64,000 bases of DNA from Chamaelirium japonicum (lineage: Eukaryota > Streptophyta > Magnoliopsida > Liliales > Melanthiaceae). Of this stretch, positions 9,907 to 21,900 are shown piece by piece. The stretch is taken from positions 83,824,362 to 83,888,361 of the forward strand of contig OX393549.1 of the NCBI GenBank assembly GCA_947650365.1. The letters run 5' to 3'. The stretch's first letter is position 1. Each line of letters starts with the position of its first letter. The position numbers were made by a program, and so were the translations under genes. The notes beneath the pieces were generated by a model that worked only from the letters and a program-made list of their open reading frames with translations, searched no databases and was not told the DNA's origin.

Positions 9907-10697
9907 TCGCTGCGGTTTATGCAAGCACGGAGGCCTAGGAGCGTCGTATTTTGTGGCCGGGTCTCTTTGGACTTCACTCTCTTTATCTTCCTCTCTTGGT
10001 CTGTGGGGACTTTAATGTCCTCCTTAATCCTACTGATAAGTCGGGTGATGCTTCCTTTGCTATTGACTCTAGGGTTGATGACTTTAGGAAATCGTCTTCA
10101 CTACCGGTCTCCTTGATATGGATTTTCAGGGTCCCTCATTTACTTGGTGTAATAATCAAGACCCAGCTTCCTGGGTTTTTGAACGGCTAGATAAATTGTG
10201 CTTTCTATTCCCCGGATTGGGACAACCTATTCCCGGAGGCCTCTGTCTTGCATCTTCCCCAGATAGGCTCGGATTACTGTCTGGCCTCTTCATATCACCC
10301 TACTTCCTTCGGTCCCGTATGGTCCTAAGTTGTTCAGGTTTGAAATTTTCTAGTTGCGACACCCGGAGTGGCTCGCCTTGTTGTCGAGTGTTTGGCGGCT
10401 GGTGGCTCACTCCTCGGTTTTTTGCTCCCTGAATGCTAACCTTTTGGCCATCCGCTCGACAATTCGGTGTTGGAACCGTCATTGGGTAGGCATCCTGGAA
10501 TCATGGTTGAAAAGCATCTCCACTGAAATCCACCTTTGGCAAGCGACTGAGGGGTCCCGCGGCTTGTCCACTCACAAAATAGCCACATTGAGGGGGTTAC
10601 TTATTGGCTACTCCTCCTTACTTCTCATGTTGGAGATTAAGTGGCATCAGAAGTCACGTATTCATTGGCTCCGGTCGGGTGATACAATGCTGACTTG
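9907..10697 (+). mobile_element. L1-type LINE, part 2: endonuclease C-terminal half to the start of the RT region
   Basis: This continues the endonuclease interrupted at 2855. Frames show LPLLVCGDFNVLLNPTDKSG, then VDDFRK, then MDFQGPSFTWCNNQ and VFERLDK: the conserved GDFN and FTW-N motifs of the L1 endonuclease. The stretch ends near 10690 with MLEIKWHQKSRIHWLRSGDT, the block just before reverse transcriptase in plant L1s. Frame changes show it is dead. The reverse transcriptase core that should follow is absent and is replaced by an LTR scrap. Confidence 0.85.
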
Positions 10698-10791
10698 ACA
10701 GATCAGCACGCCACATCGCATCGCACTCAAAACTCAACCCTCAATCGATTATTGGTGGAAAACCATACGATGGCCGTAGTTTTCCCCCACA
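10698..10791 (-). mobile_element. Terminal scrap of a related LTR inside the LINE
   Basis: The reverse complement begins tgtgggggaaaactacggcc and follows the first 95 bp of the LTR family seen at 1695-2267 and 2856-3500, then stops. It lies between the pre-RT region and the 3-prime part of the LINE, where the reverse transcriptase should be. An LTR element probably inserted here and a later deletion removed most of it together with LINE sequence. Confidence 0.65.
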
Positions 10792-11931
10792 CTTCATACT
10801 CGATAGGTGAGGCTTATTCCTTTCTTTCTCCTCCACCTCTATCCACTATGAGGGTCTTCCCTTGGTAGGTGGTGTGGTCCACCCACATCGGGGCTCAGCT
10901 TAATTTTTTTGGGTGACCGGTATCTTCTTCATTCTCGTCTTCCAGTTCAACATCACCTCCGACACATTGGTATGATTCAATCTGATGAATGTCCTCGGTT
11001 TGACTAGGGATTGGAACAATGGACCATGCTCTCTTCTTGTGCCTGGTATCGGTGGCTGTTTAGACTCTCTTTCAGTCTTATAATTTCTCTTCTTCATCTG
11101 CCTCCTCCTTTGACTTCAGCATATTCTTGTGCCGCTTTCATGGAGGTAGTGAGGATCAAAATAACACCAAAGCTCTCATCCTCTCGATGGCTTGGCACAT
11201 ATGGAAGTCCCGCAATTGTGTTCATTTCGATCTGTAGGTGGAACTCCTATCAATTATGTGGCGACAGACTTGTTCTAAAGTGAGCACTTTCTATTTGGCT
11301 CGTGCTTATCAGTCACCCACTCTTCCTGATTTTAATTGGTCTTCGACTCCACTTTATATCCAGTGGGATTTGCCGGACTCTGGGATCCTGAAGTTGAATT
11401 TGACTGATCCTTCGACCACCGGGGGTCTCGAGGTGGTGTGGGTTTTGTGGTCCGCGACCATCATGGGGTGGTTTAATGTTGGGGGTGGGTGCTGATGCAT
11501 TCGCCCACGTCTCCGTGCTCAATGCTGAATTGCCTGCTCTTTGGTCTGATATTCATATGACTCTTCACCAGTGGCCTTATTCCCCGATCAATATTGAAGG
11601 GGATTCTCAAGTGGTGCTTGAGTGACTTTCGTCTGACGACCTGATAGATGCTCTCACTTAGGATTGTCGTTCCCTCCTCCAATGGCTTCACATTATGTAC
11701 ATATCTCATATCTACCGTGAGGGTAACACCGTCACGGATTGGATAGCGAGCAATGCTTGTCGGATCAGTTCTGGATCGTCATTCTTCGATGTTCTTCCTC
11801 AGGCGCTACAGGTGCTGGAGCGGTTGGATGCTAGGGTCCACCCTCGGTTGAGGGGTCGTTGTTGATTGGTTTTCATCTCTGGTCCTATGGCCTATGGCAT
11901 GTTTGTATATGCTCTTTACAAAAAAAAAAAA
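10792..11931 (+). mobile_element. L1-type LINE, part 3: 3-prime region with RNase H and poly(A)
   Basis: The downstream part carries an RNase H-like segment at about 11380-11865, with the motifs INIEGDSQVVLE and SHIYREGNTVTDWIAS typical of the C-terminal RNase H of plant L1 ORF2, then a stop and a poly(A) tract at 11920-11931. The part at 10792-11200 is weaker but resembles the zinc-binding region that precedes RNase H. Stops and frame changes are frequent. The poly(A) tail fixes the 3-prime end and the plus-strand orientation. Confidence 0.8.
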
Positions 11932-11937
11932 GTTACA

Positions 11938-12615
11938 ATTTGTCTATTCGCACCCATGAAATTAGTGATGGCATCCGAATCTTTCTTGGCCCCCAATTCA
12001 TTTCGGCCACTAGTCTTGGCACCATGAAAACCCCAAAATACCCCCCCTTCAATCCACACCCATGTCGCCGCCATGTCCGAGCCCCCCACAGCGCTCTGCC
12101 ACCTCCTCTTCCCTCCTTCCTCATACCTTCTCCTCCTCCTCCTCCTCCCTCGTCCTTTCTTTCTCCTTCTTTCTTTCTTTTGAGTTAGAATCCTATGCTG
12201 TTGGTCCTCCTCCTCTCTGCACCTTCTTCCATCTCCCCCACCGCCTCCAGAGGCTAGGGTTCAGGCGGTGGGGGAGATGGAGGAATAAAGTGGAGGGAGG
12301 AGGAGGAGGAGGAGAAGAAAGAGGGGTGGGGAGGGGGGGGAGGGGGAGGACCAACAACTTAGGATTGTGGCGCGAAAGGAAGGAGGAATGAGGAAGGAGG
12401 AAAAAAAGGAGGAGGGAGGAGGAGGACGAAAGGAGGAGGGAGGGCGGCAATGGGCTTCGTCGGAAAAAGAGATGGTGACTGAAGCAGAGCGTGATGGAGG
12501 TGGCTCAATGGCTAGCAACAGGAGGTTGGGGATCAGGGTTAACATGAAACAAAAAAAATTTAGGTTCACTGAGGTGCCTATCACTAATTCCATGGGTGCG
12601 AATAGACGTTCCCCT
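11938..12615. mobile_element. Foldback MITE (about 678 bp), Mutator-like duplication
   Basis: The ends carry inverted repeats: GTCTATTCGCACCCATG at about 11942 returns as its reverse complement at about 12591. The arms continue inward with interruptions (atcctatgctgttggtcctc near 12190 against ggaccaacaacttaggat near 12349) to a perfect 18-bp stem, 12229-12246 with 12263-12280, and a 16-bp loop. The element therefore folds into one long hairpin with pyrimidine-rich and purine-rich arms. Flanks aagttaca (11930-11937) and aagttata (12616-12623) look like an 8-9-bp duplication with one change, which points to a Mutator-like origin (inference). No protein is encoded. It abuts the LINE poly(A) tail. 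Confidence 0.75.
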
Positions 12616-12805
12616 AAGTTATAGGTGCAGTCCATCAGTGGTTGCAGACTTGCAGTTGCTGGCAGCTACAGGCCGGGCCGGGCCTGGGATCAAGATTAAG
12701 CAAACCCATACCCCTCCGCACGCAGTCCGGCTCTCGTCTTCCCGGCTCCTCTCCGCCCCGCCAAAAGAAAAGACCCGACTAGCAGGAGGCGGAGGAGAGG
12801 AGGGG
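12616..12805 (+). promoter_or_regulatory. Proximal promoter and 5-prime leader of the RRM gene
   Basis: Only 190 bp separate the MITE from the start codon. The last 100 bp are C/T-rich on the plus strand (ctcgtcttcccggctcctct), as is usual for plant transcription start regions and leaders. No convincing TATA box is seen. The core promoter must lie here or within the MITE and LINE. Confidence 0.5.
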
Positions 12806-12916
12806 ATGACGATAGACGACGACAACTCGATCTACGTTGGGGGCATCCCCTACGACGCCACCGAGGAGAGCCTCCGCCGGACTTTCGACCTCTACGGCTC
12901 CGTCGTCGCCGTCAAG
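12806..12916 (+). CDS. RRM gene exon 1
   Basis: 37 codons from ATG, ending AAG before GTCCGC. Encodes MTIDDDNSIYVGG and the first half of the RRM. The open frame upstream of this ATG and downstream of the donor is leader and intron sequence. Confidence 0.88.
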
Positions 12917-15900
12917 GTCCGCCTCTTTTCCGCCCCTTCTCTCTCCCACAAGCGCTTGTTCGCCCGTATTCCCCTCCCATTTGAACCGATCCTACGTTCC
13001 GATCTTATCTTAGTTTGAATCTCGGTTGAAACGTATCGGTTTTCTCACCCACTGAATCACAAGGGGAGACCATGACAGGCACACATTCGGCATTGGGAGC
13101 ACTCGATCTCGGATTGTCCAAACCCAAACAAATCGCTTTCATTTGGCATTTGGGGCACTCGATCTTGGACGAACCAAGCATAAAATCTTCGAAATCTAAA
13201 AAAGTTTCAGTTTTGATCTCTACCCATATAGTTCTAAAGGCCCCAATCGTGGTTGGAGGTATCTAGTAGGATCTGGGTTACCCTTTTGATTTCTTTCCAT
13301 CATGTCTGCATTCCTAAACCTCTTTGAGTTCTCCCTCATTGATAGGTTATTCTATTGCAGTTCATCATTTACTTTGTAATTTCTAAATATGTTTTAGGGA
13401 CCTCTGAATAGGAATCATGGGATCCTCGTAGCTTACGTTAGAAGTCAAGATCATATGTATTTTGGATAATCTGTTATTATTAGGACAATAGGGGTTTCCA
13501 TGATCGGGAGTCATTTCGATTCAAAGGAGTCGGAGTGATATAAAAGAAAATCCTCAATCCAAGAGAAGAGACGGAGCTCTAATGAAGATGAAAGCAATAA
13601 CTGAGGAACCCACCTTAGGTGCTAATGAAATCCATCATGAGATAGTAATTTCATTTATAATTCATAATTATTTGGCATAAGTTTGTGGAAGTGGCATCAC
13701 CTACATATAAAACTACCAAATCGAACTTGGAACTTGCCAAACAGGTTCCCATTCACCTATATCCTGATGAAGGAAGAGAACCAATTAAGTTGGATCAATG
13801 AAAACACCATCAATTAGAGAGAAAGGGAGGGAAATGAGAGCTAGAAGGCCAAATTCAGGATCTTCTGAAAGAAATTCAGCAAAATACTGAAGTATTTGAA
13901 AAAAATAACAATTATAACATGCTAGAAATATAGCTTTCATTGATAAAAAGCTAAGTTCAGCATTTGCAATCCTTCTCCTTATATAGATGATAATCCTCCA
14001 GCAAATACAAGCGTAGAGCTCAAAACCAAACATACAAAAATACAAACGTAATAGAGCTAAAAAATCTAGATATAGAGTAACATTGAAGTAGGATAGGATT
14101 CCTATTGATTTTCAAATTTTTTCTGCATTTATGGTATTTGTCTCTGTTTTTCTGCCCTATTTAGTAATTTTCTCTTATTTTTAGATGATTTTCTAGGCCG
14201 TTTTACACTTTTCTTGTTTTTTGGAATGTTTTATGGCATATAGAATCCCACCAAAATAGGATAAGTTAACACCTATTTATAGGCCTTAATGGATTGAATA
14301 ACTATTTCAAGTGGGGGTGAAACGGGTCAAATTCAGGTCGGTCCCTAACCATATCCATTCTGGGAAGAGAGAGTCCATAACTGTAGCCACATGGGTATGG
14401 GAGTTTATGCGCTACCTATACTCATTTGTGATTCTCAGTTTTGGGTAGGTTTCTGGATTGTATCGGGTACAGTTTATGTACGCCATAGAAAATCAACAAC
14501 ATGCCATTAGGGTTTGACATTCAAAACATAAAATGAAGTAATGAACACTTGTAGAGATACCATTAATGTAGTAGGAGACAAAACCCTCAAACTGAAAACC
14601 ACGGCCACAATAGCTAGAACCTCAAAAACACTGGAAGAATTTTTAGATACATATAACAATCATATCATGATCTAAAATTTAAATAAAATATGCATAAGCT
14701 CAATAAAACCCACCATACAATCCAAGCAATCGATGAGCATGCACACCAATCAACCATGATTTTGGGATTAAGGCCTTCAAAAATGTAATCCACGAGTTAG
14801 AGAAAAATATCCATAAGTGGATGTAATCCTCAAACTGAAATCCTAACCCTAAAACTTTGACCCTAAAATCATGGATACATGCTATAATAGATACAACATT
14901 AGATAATAATCAAATTTTAAAATTGATTCTGAATGCGAAACTACTACAATGGTCAGCTGTAAGGGAGAGTCCAGATACAAGAACCCGAGAGCTGAGGCCC
15001 AAGGCTTGAGCGGTGAGAGATTGAAAGAGGGAGTGCCCAGAGTGGAAACTCTTGTCGTGATACTTTGTGAGCGACCGATCGTGAGTGAGTTTGGATGCAA
15101 GAGCCCGAGACCATGAGACATGGCTGCGAGAGACTTAAATAAGGAGACACTAGCAAGCGAGAGACTCAAAGAAGGCATTAGGGCGAGAGACACAAAGTCA
15201 TAGATGAGGCATTAGTGCGAGAGATTCAATGACAGTGGACATCTGGACGAGAGACCAAGAAGTAGAGGGACTCGGACCGAGTTTGTGGTAAATATTGGGG
15301 TTAGGTTATGGTCGGGTATAGTAAAGGTTTGGTTCGTCAACCATTTTTGTCTATGAGTATAGGTATTGGGTTGGGTAATGAGATATCCAAACCTGTACTC
15401 GAAAATTGATCATGTGGAGATCGTATACCCGTACCCAACCCGAATCAGGTTCAAGTATAGTTTCTATACCCAAACTCCGATTTCGGGTCGGATTAGAGTC
15501 AGATTTCTAGGCTCCATTGCCGCACCTAATTTTTAGAAGATATATGTTTTTCTTATCTTAATCTAAAATCACAAGAGTCCAACCCTATCTCATCTCCTTA
15601 AAAATAAGGATTTATTGTACCGTTTTTGTTCTTTCTTGTTGACACTCTACCCTGAAAATATGGATCTTGATTATCCCCTAAAAAATGGGATTCTAGTTCG
15701 TATATTTAAGGAATATGACCATCGGGAACTTATCTATTATTGGCACAAAAAAGGTCAAACTTAAAGTTTTGCAAATAGTCCCCATTTTTCCTAATATTAA
15801 AATGTCCCTAGCTGAAAAAGTTCAAAACTTTTTGTAAAATCTTTGAAAGCCAAGCCAAGACAAAATTCACTAAAGCAAAGAAACAACTAAAAATGTTACC

Positions 15901-18900
15901 AAAGAACCTCATCCTGGACACAAATTCTCCAATTTTCTAGCTTATTTGCATGTTGGAAGTGCTATATGGATGTTCTTGCATTAGTTTTAGGTCAACATTG
16001 AAGGTTCGCTCGATTCTGGTAGCTAGTTGTTGATATAGAACTTTTGTCCTGTATCTCTAGGCTTCCACATTTGAGATTGCCACGTAATTATTTATGGATA
16101 ACTTGCTCTCACTTTTGAGTGCTGCAGTACGAAAGATCCCAAATTTGATGGAGACCTGTGATATTTGACTCTTAATGGATGTCATCACTTGTCGCTTGAA
16201 TCTTGAAGTGGTTCTTCTCCTTCATTTGTTCTATTAAAATTAAAATATCGCATATGAAGGGCACTTCACATGTGACCTTCACATAAACTATTGTACTTAT
16301 GGATTATCATAGTCCTTATATTTAAAGGTTGCAGTATGTTTTTTGAGTTGCTATAGGATGTTTCAGACACTTAAAGGGTGTTCATAGAATACTGTGCTCT
16401 ATACATCTTTACAAGGTTTGAGAATTGGGATTTGGGTTCAGACCGAGGAAATGCGAACTGATTTGTGTTTGGGTTTGGCCTTTGGGCCAAAAATATTGAA
16501 AAGTAAAAAAAGAAATTAGAGTCCATTTTACCCAATTTAGGCTTGAATCAGTCGTTCCAGATCCATGCCTTGCAATATGTGAATTATGGAATAACTATAA
16601 TTACATATATGCCATTCAAACTGATAGAATGATGATATGAACCGCATACGCATCTGACCCGTACGGGTAGGCCAAAATGAAAACCAATAAGGATGCCATG
16701 ATTTCTCATAGGATCACCCAAAATATAGCTAGGAAATTTGATTTCGTGTTCTTAGTGGTTCGTAGTTCTCAATTATCCATTTATTCCTTGTTTTAGAACT
16801 TCTGACGCATTTTATATAGTTGAGTCATTTTTTTAAAGATTTGCATGGAATACTTAGGTCATTCACTTCAGACGTATTAGGTTTCCTTACCACTTTTGGG
16901 GGAACTTATAGTAAATAATTGGTACCACTCTCCAGTCCAATAGCTCCTATCACCCGGAGACGAACAATTAAACTGAGGATGTGAATCATACCCATGGTCA
17001 TATGGTCAAATGTTTGATTGGTAAGAGACCGAGGGTACGATTTAGTTTTGTAAAATGCTGAATTTGATATAATTACTCTGTGAATCGGTCTCTAGGCAAT
17101 TATGTTCTATACCTAGGGAGGCGTAGCACTGATGTAGAGGATTTACTAAAGCAAATTAAGTACGTTCAATGGAGCATTCTCTGGTAGTTGAAGATCTCCA
17201 CTGGCATGTACAAGGAAGCAACAAATAAATGCGAGAATGACTTTGAACTTTGAGGTGGCACATTAGCACACGAGGCCACAATCTAGACACTAGATGGTAC
17301 TGATCTTAAGCCCTCTACTATGGTAGGTTCCTTGGTAGTTTGGCTTCGAGTAGGTGAATCTTTATATTTTGGCCTAGTTTAGGGCAGATTATCGCATCTT
17401 ATGAGAATCCCCATGCTTTGAAATTGTGACAATATCCACAATAGCTACTGTAATTTCTTTTTGGACTCCCCTTGAAGACCTGGTGGGTGGGCACTGCCTT
17501 TTGCTGGTTCTTCATTTCCTTTGATGATACCACCAAATAATGTTTTTTTTTTGTGTGTGCACTGTTTTTTTTTACCGCAGTAATATAGAACCATGAATGG
17601 GTAGTGGGTGCAATATAGGTGATATGGGAACCACTTATTGGTATGGACTAGACATGATCACTCATCATTCATGCTTGTTATGGGCCATGTAAGTGATCCA
17701 CATGTGGGAATGGGCTAGAAATGATCACTCATGCTTGTTGTGGGCCGCATAAGTGATCCATATGTATGGTCGAGCCTTTGGCCCTCAAAGGTAACTCATT
17801 TAATAGCTATCTTCTTGCTTGCTGAAAGACGTTAGTGCATCTCAGAGGTTCATTCTCATCAATATGAGCATCCTCAATAACTAGAACTAATAACTCATTT
17901 AATAGCTATCTTCTTGCTTGCTGAAAGACGTTAGTGCATCTCAGAGGTTCATTCTCATCAATATGAGCATCCTCAATAACTAGAACTAACTTCTAGTAGT
18001 TTTTGACGATTGCAGGTAAACTCCGACTTGTGGCTGAAAATCCCATTAAGATGTTACTGTGAAATGAGAACTAGAATTATCTTGTTCGAGTGAACTTGGA
18101 GCAGTTTAGAAGCATTTAGTCTCAATTCTTTTGAAACATTGCTCTGAAGTTGATGCAAAGTCATCATAGCTTCCATTAATCTCCCGTAGATTTAACTGAA
18201 GGCCTTTCGTGATTGTCGAATATTGCAGACTTTAGTTTCTTCTTCTCCGCTTGCAATGATGGTCATGGTACCTCGGGGCATGTTTGTATTCAATGCAGTA
18301 AAGTGAAATAACTTTGAGAGAAATCAAGCTAATAATCTACTGAGAAAAGGTTTGACTTAGGTAAACCTTTTTAAGACAATTCATTCCCTTAACAATTCTT
18401 TCTCCTCTCAGTTGGTGGAACAACTCAGATACCAAACTATATAGACCATGACTGAAAGTTCAGATCTAAACTGATAGAATAGCAAATGAAGGAATCCACA
18501 TTTGTATCGGTGGGTTTTCATGACCAAATATAAGACAGTTCTTTCTAAGAGAGCAAACAAGATAACTAAGGAAAGCATACTGGTTTCTCCTATAAGTTTT
18601 TTGGATACATATATTGACATTTGATGTTTTTCACATGCTAATGTTTCGTACCCTTTTCAAAATACTTCTTCGAGCTACTAGGTTAATGTGTCACCAAAAT
18701 AGTTTCAATTTGGTATTTTATAACCCATCACAAAAGATAATGTTTGTTTATTGCCTCATTGATGTGGAACTGACTTATGATATGGGGCCAATGATGATTC
18801 TTTGCAATTTTATATTCTGGTTCTTTAGTTAGTAATCTACTCTACATAAAGTCACAAGGATTCCTTTTGCGGATTTATCCTTTTCTTTTTTCTTTTCATT

Positions 18901-21900
18901 CTTTCTTTTTTTTCTCACCTGAATATCTCCAGTTGGACTTAATTGTTAAAGAAAATGTATAATACACTCGCTTCTGACAACACTTAAACCAACACCCTTG
19001 TGATATGCAGGGCCACCCCTTGTGGGACCCATATGTTTGTGAGGTTGTTAGTTGGGTATGGGTGCATTATCAAATACTATAACCATCAAGCCATGCGCCA
19101 TCAGAAAAACTGTGCAACTGAATTTTTACGACTGGCTTTCAACCGAACATCAGCCCTCAACATTTGTCATCCGGGCTTGGGTCCAGCATTGGCGGTTTTA
19201 CAAAATGAAGAGTAAAATGCTTAACGTGGATGTGTAAGATTCACATTGACGACCAGGAGCTAGTGAAGCTAGCTCATAATTACCCAGGTTGTTTGTCCAG
19301 TTTGTAAAGTTGCAATCTGTACGAGTTGAACCAAATAGGTTTTGTTTGGTTGCGTATGCAAATGTTAGCCTAACTGCACTATTAACTGTTGATTTGCATT
19401 ATTTGGTATTCCCTTTCTATGGAAGTCCTTTCTATAAACGGACTTTTCTTATTTGATCAATCTCTCCCTCTTTAAGTCTTTATTGTCGAAGATATTATAT
19501 GCTTAAAACTTTTCTGATTGGTTTAAAATGTCACTCTGATCTATAGTCTGACGCAATGTATTAGTTTGATCTAACTATGTTATAGGTCAAACTGAAAAGC
19601 AATCACAAACTCGCTCTCCTCTATCAAGTAAATTTGCAAACTGGTTCACTTTGAGCATCCTCACCTATTGCATAAATGATCAAAACCTTATAGTCTGTAG
19701 GACATCTGGGACATTTAAGAATGTTTTTCTTGGGAACTCTTTCAATCTTAATATTGAAGGGGGAAACTCGCTCCCTGGATATTTTACTTTGTTTAATGTA
19801 TGCTTTCCGACTGCAGATAATTAATGATCGAGAAGTTGGGGGGAAGTGCTATTGCTTTGTTACCTTCACTAACCCTAGATCTGCAATTGATGCGATTGCG
19901 GACATGAATGGCAGGGTATGTATTTCTTGTTTATCTTTGGTGATGCTTTTCATTATGTAGGTTTGTAATTAGCCATAACTGGTTGATAATCTAGAGAAGA
20001 AATCAGGTGGTTGCATTTGTTCCTTGGTTTATGTCTGACATTGCATAATTTTCGATTAGACTATTGGCGGAAGAGTTGTAAGAGTAAATGAAGTTCGAAC
20101 AAGAGGTGGAAGGCCAAATTTTCATCGTGAGAATTTCCGTCGGGATGCTGGGAGGGATATAGACTGGGACAGGGACAAGGACAAGGACAAGGACAGAGAA
20201 CGGGATTATGTTCGTGACAGAGACCGATATCGATATCGAGATAGAAATACTGAGCGCTCTCGAGAAAGTGACAGCGAAAGTGAAAAGGACTATGAGCATG
20301 GACGCGATTCTGATCGAATAAGAGACCACCATGCCTTTGATCGAGGTCGAGATATAGAGGACGATGATCAAGAGCCTACTCAGCCTACAAGGGACCATGA
20401 TCGAGATTGGGAAAGGGGGCATGATATGGACTGGGATCGAGCTAGAGAGATAGATAAAGCTAAAGATCATGATGGAGGCAAAGATAAAGATAGAGAGCAA
20501 CAATCAAGAAATAAGCTTGGGTAAGCTCTGCTTTCTTCCCGCCTGAATGTTTCTCTATTTCTTTGTTTTTTTGTATGCTCAAACTTGTTATACCTTTCGA
20601 TATATCTAAAATGTCATCCTTTGTATCATTTAACTGGCATGTATGTGTTCCATGTATATTACATAATTGAGTATTTAAAAGTAGTCGCTCAACGAAGGCC
20701 TCGTGTATCAAAGCTGTGGCACTTGGGCTGCAACTGCAGTCTGCAGTTTTTGAATTTTGGTTATCTTTTTCAAAACTATCAATCAATATTCATCAAGTTA
20801 ATTAATAGACATCTGTGGCATGGATATCTGTCCTGTATGTACAAATATTGAGCTAGATGCACAAAGCAACAACACATTTTCATGCATTTGAAGTAGCAAC
20901 TATTTAAGAGAAGTGAAATAAAATGAATGGATCGGGCAAATAAAAAAAGTACTATGGTTAGAATCGAAGTCGACTTAGGTGAAAAGTGATTGAGATGTAC
21001 TTCTGATTCGAAGCTAACAGTTTAGGACCTTTAGTATTCCTTGGAAAAGAGGAAAAAAAGAAAAAGAAAAAAACTTGCTGGTTAGATGCTTGACAAGAAC
21101 TTGCATGAGATGTTGAATAATTGATATTCATCTCTTGCTAAATTGTGTGATTAATTATGGAGAGCAACATTCCAAAGATATAATGCTGGCATGGGCTAGT
21201 GTTGGAGTCATTATTTTCTGGATTGGTTGATGCTGTCACTTAGTGAGTAGTAGCTGCTCTTCGTCTCATCCTGAGTTGAATATTTGCTACCTATTGTGGA
21301 CTTTTTTTTATAGGGATTTTGGATTAAACCCAGCTCCTCCATTATCTTTGCATAAAAAATAGAAACAAGTTGAAAATAAAGAATAGAGGAGACTAAAGGA
21401 TGGACTAATTATATTTCGTAGATCGATGATGATGTGGTACCTATAGTTGATGGACGAAGCAGTGCATCCAAATTGTTAAGCTCAAATAGACTCGATGTTG
21501 TGCACTTTGGGCTGAATAAAGGCATAAGAAACCAAGGAATGTCAAAATACAGAGGGAACTAAGATGAATGTTAATTCAAGAAAGCTCAAAACGATAGAAG
21601 AAGATGGTATATGAAGAGGAGATGTATTGAAAAAAAACATTGCACTTAGAACAAGAGACAAAAATTATGCTGCGTATATTTTTTGTTACAAAGAATAAAA
21701 CTCATAGGGTGATATGTAATTGCTCAAGCAATATAGAAGGAAATATGAAGGCTCAATCTACAGGGATTAGTGGATCTGACATAAATTCTGTATTGAGAGA
21801 AATAAATGAAACGGATGACGAAATCCACAAAGAGAATAAAGGGAGAAGAGGTGAGTGAAGAAAGAAAACATAACATTACTTCCATCCTTTGAAAACTGAA

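Noticed and set aside
12596-13018. 140-codon ORF spanning exon 1
   Set aside because: Only 12806-12916 matches an RRM; the rest is leader and intron, shown by the GT donor and continuation of the domain in exon 2.
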